Part shown: piece by piece, positions 1-4,675 of the stretch | Numbering within the stretch: the stretch's first letter is position 1 | How the letters are laid out: every line of letters starts with the position of its first letter | Source: an uncultured bacterium | GTDB lineage: Bacteria; Actinomycetota; Coriobacteriia; Coriobacteriales; Eggerthellaceae | Length of the DNA: 5,932 bases | Direction: 5' to 3' | Assembly: GCA_947649215.1 (NCBI GenBank) | Contig: CANSQW010000092.1 | Coordinates: forward strand, 1-5,932 | Notes under the pieces: model-generated | What the model saw: only the letters and a program-made list of their open reading frames with translations | The model's database searches: none | What the model was told of the DNA's origin: nothing | Program-made: the position numbers and the translations under genes

Positions 1-73
1 GAGCGCGGGCGGCCTGCGGCAACCGGTTCGCGCACGGCGCCGGCGAGCGGAACCAGAGAGGGGCGATCCGCCA

Positions 74-1561
74 ATGGAGAGCAAGACGAGCGAGGCGAAG
101 GGCAAGCCCACCGACGAGGTGGCCGAGAAGACGCGGGGCCGGGCCCCGGCGGGCGAGGGCGCCTCGGCCAAGTCCCGCAGGAAGGGCTCGGCCACCGAGC
201 AGGTGTCCCTGTTCGAGCGCGTGCCGGCTGACAAGCGGCTCGCGTGGCCCGACATCGGCGCCATCCTGGGCGGCGTGGTGTCGAGCCTGTCGAAGGTGAT
301 GGGCGGCGGCATCGTGGCGTTCTACGCCGGCTGCCAGATGGGCGGCGTGACCGTGGCCATCACGTTCGTCCTGTCGTTTCTGCTCACGCTGCTGGTGGGC
401 AAGATCTGCTTTCGCGAGGGCCTGCCCAACAACGTGGTGTCCCGCTTCTACATCTTCGGCCGGCGCGGATCGGCCGCCGGATCCCTCATTTGGATATTCT
501 GCCTGGTGGGCGTGCTGGCCGTGGGCACGGTGCAGCTGGGCAACGCCATCCTGTTCGCCTTCGGGTGGGAGGGCGAGGCCGTCCGCTGGGCCCTGTTCAT
601 CGGCATCTCGTGCGTGTGGGTGATCATGGCGCTGTTCGGCACCAAGGTCATCGCCCGCATGAACGCGGTGTTCGTGGTGGCCCTGTTCTGCGTCATGGGC
701 TACGTCATCTACCTCATCGCCGCCGACGGGCAGCTGGTCGACGCGGCCACCCACGGCATCCTCATTCCCGGCGTCGAGCCGGTGCAGGGCTTCGCCTACT
801 CCGTGAACTACGCCATCATGACGAGCGGCCTCATGGCGTTGTTCGCCGCCGACTTCACGCGGTTCGCCCGCAAGGAGCGCGACATCGCGCCCATCGCCGC
901 CACCGGCAGCGTATTCGCCATCATCACCTACCTGTGCGGCGCGCTCATCGTCTACTACGGCTTCGAGAAGTCGGTCGAGTACTTCACCGCCCAGGGCATG
1001 GGCGCCGCGCTCGCGGCCAACGCGGCGGTCACCAACCCCGGCGTGTCGCTCGTGCTGGCGGCCGGCGGCGTGGGCCTGGCGGTCATCTGCCTGTCGCAGA
1101 TGAAGGTGGAGACGTCCAACTCCATCGGCGGCGCCAACGCCGTGTCCAACCTGGTCAACTCGCTCACCGGGCGCAAGCTGCCCTGGGCTGCGGCGGTCAT
1201 CGGCGCCAACGCCATCGGGCTTGCGTTCATCCTGGGCAACATCCTCGACCAGGTGAACGCGTTCATGAGCTACGGCTCCATCCTCACGAGCTCCTGGTGC
1301 GTGCTGCTCATCACCGACTACTACCTGGTGCGCGGCAAGATGGGCATCGGCGCGGTGGGCATCGACCTGGACGCGCCCGAGCACGAGGTCAACTGGCGCG
1401 GCGTGGGCACCATCGCCTCCGTGGGACTGCTGGGCAGCGTGCTCTACGCCACCGGAGCCGTGGCCGTGCCCTTCCTGGTGGTGGCCCCGCTGACGGTGCT
1501 CGTCTACGTGGCGGCCAGCTGGCTCGTGCGCGACAAGGTGCGCGCCGGGGAAATCGGGTAG
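74..1561 (+). CDS. NCS1-family permease (cytosine/purine permease type)
   Basis: A 495-residue inner-membrane transporter of the nucleobase:cation symporter-1 family, which imports cytosine, purines, hydantoins or related compounds with Na+ or H+. About 12 hydrophobic segments lie at roughly residues 62-85, 91-113, 135-163, 171-190, 195-217, 240-260, 273-296, 324-342, 371-393, 398-418, 443-462 and 466-485. Family-like motifs resemble E. coli CodB: SRFYIFGRRGS (123-133), ADFTRFARKERD (259-270), TSNSIGGANAVSN (347-359) and TDYYLVRGK (414-422). The start is the ATG at 74, with a purine-rich GAGAGGGG about 10 nt upstream; the frame stays open to base 2, but no ATG, GTG or TTG precedes it. The first 55 or so residues form a hydrophilic Lys/Glu/Ala/Arg tail, much longer than in CodB. 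The substrate cannot be read from the sequence. The family call is firm; cytosine specificity is only a possibility. Confidence 0.94.
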   Translation: MESKTSEAKGKPTDEVAEKTRGRAPAGEGASAKSRRKGSATEQVSLFERVPADKRLAWPDIGAILGGVVSSLSKVMGGGIVAFYAGCQMGGVTVAITFVLSFLLTLLVGKICFREGLPNNVVSRFYIFGRRGSAAGSLIWIFCLVGVLAVGTVQLGNAILFAFGWEGEAVRWALFIGISCVWVIMALFGTKVIARMNAVFVVALFCVMGYVIYLIAADGQLVDAATHGILIPGVEPVQGFAYSVNYAIMTSGLMALFAADFTRFARKERDIAPIAATGSVFAIITYLCGALIVYYGFEKSVEYFTAQGMGAALAANAAVTNPGVSLVLAAGGVGLAVICLSQMKVETSNSIGGANAVSNLVNSLTGRKLPWAAAVIGANAIGLAFILGNILDQVNAFMSYGSILTSSWCVLLITDYYLVRGKMGIGAVGIDLDAPEHEVNWRGVGTIASVGLLGSVLYATGAVAVPFLVVAPLTVLVYVAASWLVRDKVRAGEIG

Positions 1562-1605
1562 GGAAGAGGGCCCCTCGGCGGCCCGGCTGCCGCGCCCGCA
1601 AAGAA

Positions 1606-1640
1606 GAGCCCCTCGCCGCAGGCTGCGCGGCGAGGGGCTC
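1606..1640. terminator. Bidirectional intrinsic terminator between convergent genes
   Basis: A perfect 14-bp stem (GAGCCCCTCGCCGC at 1606-1619 against GCGGCGAGGGGCTC at 1627-1640) closes a 7-nt loop. Reading the minus strand, the stem is followed by TTCTTT, so it should end the LEA-like transcript whose stop lies 24 bp away. Reading plus, it is followed by GGTGGTTTC, a poorer tail, but it lies 44 bp past the permease stop and probably serves that gene too. Confidence 0.87.
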
Positions 1641-1664
1641 GGTGGTTTCAGGAGGGGGAGGCTG

Positions 1665-2087
1665 CTACTTCTGCACAGCCTTCTTCGCGTCGTCGGCCTT
1701 GGCCTCCACGACGCCCTTCGCCTCGTTGGCCTTGGCGGCTACGGCGTCCTTGGCGTCCTCGGCCTTGTCGCCCGCCTTCTTCGCGGCGTCGCTGGCGGCG
1801 TCCTTCAGGTCGCCTGCCTTGTCCGCGGCGGCATCCTTCAGGTCACCGGCCTTCTCGACGGCGGCGTCCTTCAGATCGCCCGCCTTGTCCGCGGCCTTCT
1901 TCGCGGCGTCGCCTGCAGCGTCGGCGATGTCTCCGGCCTTGTCCGCGGCGGCATCCTTCAGGTCGCCCGCCTTCTCGGCCACGTCGTGAGCCACGTCGCT
2001 GGCCTTCTCAGCCACATCGTGGGCTGCGTCCTGGATGGCGTCCTTGGCGTCTTCGGCCATGTCCTTCAGCTTATCGGTGAAACCCAT
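1665..2087 (-). CDS. LEA-like Ala/Asp/Lys-rich amphipathic helical repeat protein
   Basis: A 140-residue protein of very biased composition: about 45 Ala, 28 Asp, 25 Lys and 7 Glu, with no Cys, Pro, Trp, Tyr or Arg. It has no signal peptide or membrane segment. It is built of 11-residue units of the type AGDLKDAAADK plus 7-residue AKKAxDK spacers. Residues 40-79 and 80-119 are two copies of a 40-residue block in 11+11+7+11 order. The 11-mer amphipathic helix pattern resembles group 3 late-embryogenesis-abundant and apolipoprotein-like proteins, which are often disordered until drying or membrane contact; a stress-protection or surface-binding role is inference only. The start is supported by GGAAGGAG ending 6 nt before the ATG. 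It lies downstream of the MATE gene on the same strand and is followed by a strong terminator. No enzyme motif is visible. It is a real gene by RBS, repeats and terminator; the function is uncertain. Confidence 0.82.
   Translation of the reverse strand: MGFTDKLKDMAEDAKDAIQDAAHDVAEKASDVAHDVAEKAGDLKDAAADKAGDIADAAGDAAKKAADKAGDLKDAAVEKAGDLKDAAADKAGDLKDAASDAAKKAGDKAEDAKDAVAAKANEAKGVVEAKADDAKKAVQK
1731..1970 (-). repeat. Two tandem 120-bp coding repeats (40 residues each)
   Basis: Within the LEA-like gene, 1851-1970 (residues 40-79) and 1731-1850 (residues 80-119) are diverged tandem copies. Offset-120 identity includes a 29-bp exact match (1816-1844 with 1936-1964) and an exact match around CCTTCTTCGCGGCGTCGC (1775-1792 with 1895-1912). 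The copies differ by substitutions, so the duplication is not brand new. It keeps the reading frame and the 11+11+7+11 residue register. Confidence 0.88.
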
Positions 2088-2120
2088 GGTGTGCTCCTTC
2101 CAAAGCGGATCAATCCCCTT

Positions 2121-2158
2121 GCGGTGCCGCCGGTGAGTTAGCGAGTCGGAGGCACCGC
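2121..2158 (-). other. Hairpin in the leader of the LEA-like gene
   Basis: In the 157-bp gap between the MATE stop and the LEA-like start, GCGGTGCC (2121-2128) pairs with GGCACCGC (2151-2158), with a possible CCG/CGG extension inside after one mismatch. No T-run follows on the minus strand, so it does not look like a terminator for the MATE gene. It would sit about 35 nt upstream of the LEA-like start codon. I see no convincing -35/-10 pair in this gap, so read-through from the MATE gene is possible. Confidence 0.45.
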
Positions 2159-2244
2159 CGAGGTGTTTGGCACAGGTTACGGGTTTTCGCGCGATGGCGG
2201 GCCGGCTTCGGACGCCTGAAACGCAGCCATATCCTACCCGTTGA

Positions 2245-3600
2245 CTAGGCGTTGTCGGCGGCGAGGCGCTTGCGGTAGCCGTAATGCCCGCTCAGGGCCA
2301 CCATGAACGTGACGGTCACCGCCACCGACGCCAGCTCGGCCACGGTGACGGAAAGCCAGATGCCGTCCACGCCCAGCCACAACGGCAGCAGGATGACCGA
2401 GGCCGTCTCGAACACGAGGGTGCGCAGAAACGAGATGAGCGCCGAGACGAGCCCGTTTCCCAGCGACGTGAAGAACGCCGACCCGTAGATGGAGAACCCC
2501 ATCAGCAGGAAGCACAGCGCGTACACGCGGTAGCCGTGCACGGTCAGCTCGAGCAGCGCGGCGTCGTAGCTCACGAAGATCCGCGAGAGCGGCTCGGCCA
2601 GCACCTGCCCGGCGGCGAACATGGCCACGCTGCCCGCCGCGATGAGCCCGAGGCTCTTCATGAGCAGGCTGCGCATCTCGCGCCGGTTCCGCGCGCCGTA
2701 CTGGAAGCTCATGAGCGGCGACGACCCCATCGCGTACCCCATGAAGATGGCGCCGAACACCATGCCGGTGTACATGATGACGCCGTAGGCCGCCACGCCG
2801 TCCTCGCCCACGTAGCGCAGCAGCTGGAAGTTGTACAGCATCCCCACCAGGCTCATGGCCACGTTGGCCACCATCTCCGACGATCCGTTGGCGCATGCCT
2901 TCCCGATGACGCGCCACTCAGGCCGCGCGGGGCGCAGCCGCAGGAAGCTCGTGTTCCTGCGCAGGAAGTAGACGAGCGGTAGGCCGCCGCCGATGACCTC
3001 GCCGATGTTGGTGGCCAGCGCCGCGCCGGCGAGCCCCCAGCCGAGCGCGCCGACGAACAGCGCGTCGAGCGCTATGTTCGCCACGCCGGCCGCCACGATC
3101 ACGGCAAAGCCCAGCTGCGGCTTGCCGGCGGTGACGAAGAAGCTCTGGAAGGCGTACTGGAGCATGAAGAAGGGGAGGGAGAGGAAGAGCATGCGCCCGT
3201 AGAGCGTGGCGTCGGCCAGCATCTGGCCCTGAGCGCCGAGGGCCGCCGCCACCGGCTCGGTGAGCAGGAATCCCGCCACGGCCAGGACGACGCCGACTGC
3301 CACGGCGAACCAGACGAGCATCGAGAAGGCGCGGTTGGCGCCCTCGTCGTCGCCCTCGCCGCGGGTCTTGGCCACGATGGCGCTGCCGCCGGTGCCTATC
3401 ATGAGGCCCACCGAGGAGAGGACCATGATGAACGGGAAGATGAAGTTGACCGCCGCCAGCGCCGTCTTTCCCGCGAAGTTCGACACGAACACGCCGTCGA
3501 CGATGGTGTAGAGCGAGGCGAACACAGTCATGGCGATGGAGGGCGCGGTGAACTTGAGCAGCGCGCCTAGGGTGAAATGGCGGGACATGTCGACGGTCAT
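2245..3600 (-). CDS. MATE-family multidrug/toxin efflux transporter
   Basis: A 451-residue polytopic inner-membrane protein of the MATE family (MepA/DinF-like), which exports drugs or other organic cations using a Na+ or H+ gradient. It has the family's two-lobe layout. The first lobe shows VDGVFVSNFAGKTALAAVN (34-52), GTGGSAIVAKTRGEGDDEGANRAF (69-92) and FFVTAGKPQLG (154-164), followed by ANIALDALFVGALGWGLAGAALAT (174-197). The second shows YNFQLLRYVGEDGVAAYGV (256-274) and GSSPLMSFQYGARNRREMRSL (292-312). Length is normal for the family. The start at 3600 is chosen because AAGGAG lies 5 nt upstream and the next residues lead straight into the first family helix; a longer open frame to 3879 is Arg/Ala-rich and overlaps the MarR gene. 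It follows the MarR gene by 50 bp, so the two probably form one operon with the pump under repressor control. The substrate is unknown. Confidence 0.95.
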   Translation of the reverse strand: MTVDMSRHFTLGALLKFTAPSIAMTVFASLYTIVDGVFVSNFAGKTALAAVNFIFPFIMVLSSVGLMIGTGGSAIVAKTRGEGDDEGANRAFSMLVWFAVAVGVVLAVAGFLLTEPVAAALGAQGQMLADATLYGRMLFLSLPFFMLQYAFQSFFVTAGKPQLGFAVIVAAGVANIALDALFVGALGWGLAGAALATNIGEVIGGGLPLVYFLRRNTSFLRLRPARPEWRVIGKACANGSSEMVANVAMSLVGMLYNFQLLRYVGEDGVAAYGVIMYTGMVFGAIFMGYAMGSSPLMSFQYGARNRREMRSLLMKSLGLIAAGSVAMFAAGQVLAEPLSRIFVSYDAALLELTVHGYRVYALCFLLMGFSIYGSAFFTSLGNGLVSALISFLRTLVFETASVILLPLWLGVDGIWLSVTVAELASVAVTVTFMVALSGHYGYRKRLAADNA

Positions 3601-3605
3601 GGGAA

Positions 3606-3611
3606 CTCCTT
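3606..3611 (-). promoter_or_regulatory. Ribosome binding site that sets the MATE start
   Basis: On the minus strand AAGGAG is followed by TTCCC and then the ATG at 3600-3598. A second in-frame ATG four codons later (3588-3586) has worse spacing, and the upstream in-frame ATG at 3879 lacks family similarity, so this site decides the start. Confidence 0.85.
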
Positions 3612-3650
3612 GTTGGGCTGGGGCGGGGCGCGGCGGGTATCGGGGGAGGG

Positions 3651-4139
3651 CTAGAGCGCGTCGAGCTCCGTGCGCAGGGCGGCCGTGTAGCGCGTGAGCA
3701 GGCGCGAGAGCGTGGCGCGCTCCGATGCGCTGAGCGCCTCGGCGGCGCGAAGCTCGGCGAGGTAGGCCGGCCGCACGCGCGCCTCCACGACGGCGCGCCC
3801 GGCTGCGGTCAGCCAGATCGGCGCGTTGCGCTCGCTGCCCTTCTCGGGCATCGCGAGCCCCCGCTCCGCAAGGCGCCACACCGACGAGCTCACCGTCTGC
3901 TTAGCCGTGAAGCCGCGCTCGCAGAGCTGCTTCTGGGTGAGGCCGTCCTCGAGCATGAGCGAGTACAGGATGTCGAAGGCGCTGTCCGAGAGCCCCGCCT
4001 TGCGGGCTGCCTGATGGTAGATCTCGTCTGTTTCCTGGTAGAAGCGGTCTATCTGCGCCAGGAGATCCTTGGCGCCAGTCCCGCTGCCGGCGAGGCCTCC
4101 GGCAGCCTCGTCTGTGTCGCGCGTCGCAGTTGTGGCCAT
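3651..4139 (-). CDS. MarR-family winged-helix transcriptional regulator
   Basis: A 162-residue cytoplasmic DNA-binding protein of normal MarR length. After a flexible Ala/Gly/Thr-rich head (1-22), helices at about 25-46 and 52-63 precede the winged helix-turn-helix. LTQKQLCERG (67-76) is the first HTH helix, FTAKQTVSSSVWRLAERG (77-94) includes the recognition helix, and MPEKGSERNAPIWLTAAGRAVVE (97-119) forms the wing and the start of the dimer helix. C-terminal helices (120-162) would complete the dimer interface. MarR dimers bind palindromes near their own promoter and release them on binding a small ligand. Here a large palindrome covers the DNA just upstream, and a MATE pump lies 50 bp downstream, so autorepression and control of the pump are the natural reading. 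The start has AAGGAG 8 nt upstream. Ligand unknown; the single Cys (residue 73) lies in the HTH, so redox sensing cannot be claimed. Confidence 0.94.
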   Translation of the reverse strand: MATTATRDTDEAAGGLAGSGTGAKDLLAQIDRFYQETDEIYHQAARKAGLSDSAFDILYSLMLEDGLTQKQLCERGFTAKQTVSSSVWRLAERGLAMPEKGSERNAPIWLTAAGRAVVEARVRPAYLAELRAAEALSASERATLSRLLTRYTAALRTELDAL

Positions 4140-4143
4140 CGTA

Positions 4144-4203
4144 TTCGCTCCTTGGTCTGATTTCGGACTAGCAGTTTAGTCCGAAATCAGACCAAGGAGC
4201 GAA
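4144..4203. repeat. Perfect 27-bp inverted repeat, probable MarR operator region
   Basis: The left arm 4144-4170 and right arm 4177-4203 are exact reverse complements, separated by the 6-nt loop GCAGTT. Each arm is also an imperfect palindrome by itself: 4176-4195 matches its own reverse complement at 14 of 20 positions, with pattern TTRGTCYGAWWTCRGACYAA; its mirror is 4152-4171, which ends in G rather than A. The two centres are 24 bp apart. This is the size and style of two MarR dimer sites beside a marR gene. The left arm contains the marR Shine-Dalgarno sequence, so RNA read through the whole repeat could fold it away. The inverted repeat is seen directly; operator function is inferred. 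Confidence 0.9.
4148..4153 (-). promoter_or_regulatory. marR ribosome binding site inside the palindrome arm
   Basis: AAGGAG on the minus strand, 8 nt before the marR ATG, falls within the left arm of the 27-bp inverted repeat. A transcript starting upstream of 4203 would pair this site in a 27-bp stem; one starting inside the loop or left arm would leave it free. The mirror copy AAGGAG at 4194-4199 on the plus strand has no start codon at suitable distance. Confidence 0.75.
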
Positions 4204-4241
4204 GAGGACGCCCGTCTCCAAGAATCCTTCAAAGATGGATG

Positions 4242-4270
4242 TTGACGATTATTTGATTACATCCTATAGT
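4242..4270 (+). promoter_or_regulatory. Sigma70-type promoter facing the right-hand genes
   Basis: TTGACG (4242-4247), a 17-bp spacer and TATAGT (4265-4270) sit in an AT-rich island within otherwise very GC-rich DNA. The predicted start is near A4277, just before the 4283-4339 hairpin. The first plausible downstream gene starts at 4451, giving a leader of about 170 nt if transcription is not stopped at the hairpin. Confidence 0.75.
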
Positions 4271-4276
4271 GTAGCT

Positions 4277-4342
4277 AGTCTAAAACACAGCGAAAGCGGA
4301 CTGGCACCTCCCCGATGGAGCCGGTCCGCTTTCGTGTTTGGC
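4277..4342 (+). ncRNA. Candidate short structured RNA or attenuated leader
   Basis: Starting from the predicted start point of the promoter at 4242-4270, the RNA would consist almost wholly of one long hairpin. GAAAGCGGAC (4292-4301) pairs with GTCCGCTTTC (4324-4333). Outside it, AAACAC (4283-4288) pairs with GTGTTT (4334-4339) across a 3-nt left bulge. Inside, TGGC pairs with GCCG, then after an A/A mismatch CC pairs with GG around an 8-nt loop. An A-rich left foot and U-rich right foot is the look of an intrinsic terminator, though the U tract is short. It may be a stand-alone RNA of about 60 nt, an attenuator for the genes at 4451 onward, or a simple terminator. I recognise no known RNA family. 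Confidence 0.5.
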
Positions 4343-4381
4343 GGGCGCTTGGCGTTGCGGGCGCGGGGCGGCGGAGGGCCG

Positions 4382-4419
4382 CCTCAGCGCCGGCCAGGGC
4401 CGCCCGTGCTATGCTGAGG
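4382..4419 (+). other. Weak inverted repeat and extended -10-like site in GC-rich leader
   Basis: CCTCAGC (4382-4388) and GCTGAGG (4413-4419) could form a 7-bp stem with a 24-nt loop. TGCTATGCT (4407-4415) within it resembles an extended -10 element with no clear -35. The rest of 4340-4437 is GC-rich with no gene that I can support. Either element could matter for expression of the gene at 4451, but the evidence is thin. Confidence 0.25.
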
Positions 4420-4450
4420 GCATTACATCGGTCGAGCGGAAGGGCCCGTC

Positions 4451-4666
4451 ATGGCTTATCAACCGGATAATCCGAAGCGAGACGCGTCGCGCCTCATGGC
4501 CTCCTTGGGAGAGCCGTCCGTGGGCCGGCGCGAGGCTCCCGAGCCGGAGGATCGGCCTGCCGTGCGGCGACGGGTCGTTATCGGGGTCGCCTTGGGGGCG
4601 GTCGTCGTGGCGGTGGTATTCGCGCTCATGATGCTTCTGGCGCCCGACGCCGCGAGGCTGGGGTAG
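4451..4666 (+). CDS. Small single-pass membrane protein of unknown function
   Basis: A 71-residue protein that I do not recognise. Residues 1-41 are hydrophilic with many Pro, Arg, Asp and Glu. RRR at 39-41 precedes one membrane segment at about 42-64 (VVIGVALGAVVVAVVFALMM and following), and a 7-residue tail ends the protein. By the positive-inside rule the N-terminus faces the cytoplasm. GGAAGG about 7 nt before the ATG and strong G/C third positions support a real gene. Its TAG stop is followed in the same frame by the amidohydrolase frame, whose likely GTG start is only 9 bp further on, so the two are almost certainly co-transcribed and perhaps translationally coupled. Possible roles include an accessory subunit or a membrane tether, but neither is shown. 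It might alternatively be the N-terminal part of a longer membrane-anchored enzyme interrupted by the TAG. Confidence 0.68.
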   Translation: MAYQPDNPKRDASRLMASLGEPSVGRREAPEPEDRPAVRRRVVIGVALGAVVVAVVFALMMLLAPDAARLG

Positions 4667-4669
4667 GGG
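4665..4669 (+). promoter_or_regulatory. Probable ribosome site for the amidohydrolase, overlapping the previous stop
   Basis: AGGGG overlaps the TAG of the small membrane protein and lies 6 nt before the GTG at 4676. It is the best-spaced of the candidate sites. GGAG at 4685-4688 is 14 nt from the next GTG (4703), which is too far for a good fit, and a third GTG at 4772 has only weak purine content upstream. Confidence 0.5.
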
Positions 4670-4675
4670 CGCGCC

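Noticed and set aside
1..73. A possible upstream gene ending before the permease
   Set aside because: All three plus frames are open here simply because of GC content; no stop, motif or length supports a gene end.
1731..1970. Regular repeats in this stretch as a possible CRISPR array
   Set aside because: The repeats are contiguous, in frame and encode an 11-residue helical pattern; there are no unique spacers.
244..1989. A 581-codon plus-strand open frame across the permease and the LEA-like gene
   Set aside because: It is an Arg/His/Gly-rich shadow caused by high GC; the overlapping frames show clear family motifs, a transporter profile and repeat structure, and this frame shows none.
2234..2982. 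Long open frames on both strands within the MATE gene
   Set aside because: Both are Arg/His-rich shadows without ribosome sites; the MATE frame carries the family motifs.
3601..3879. A 93-residue N-terminal extension of the MATE transporter
   Set aside because: It is Arg/Ala-rich, overlaps the MarR coding region in another frame, and the AAGGAG 5 nt before the ATG at 3600 fits the true start.
4235..4417. A 60-codon plus-strand frame starting between the palindrome and the promoter
   Set aside because: It has no ribosome site, runs through the promoter -35/-10 boxes and the hairpin, and its tail is GC-rich low complexity.
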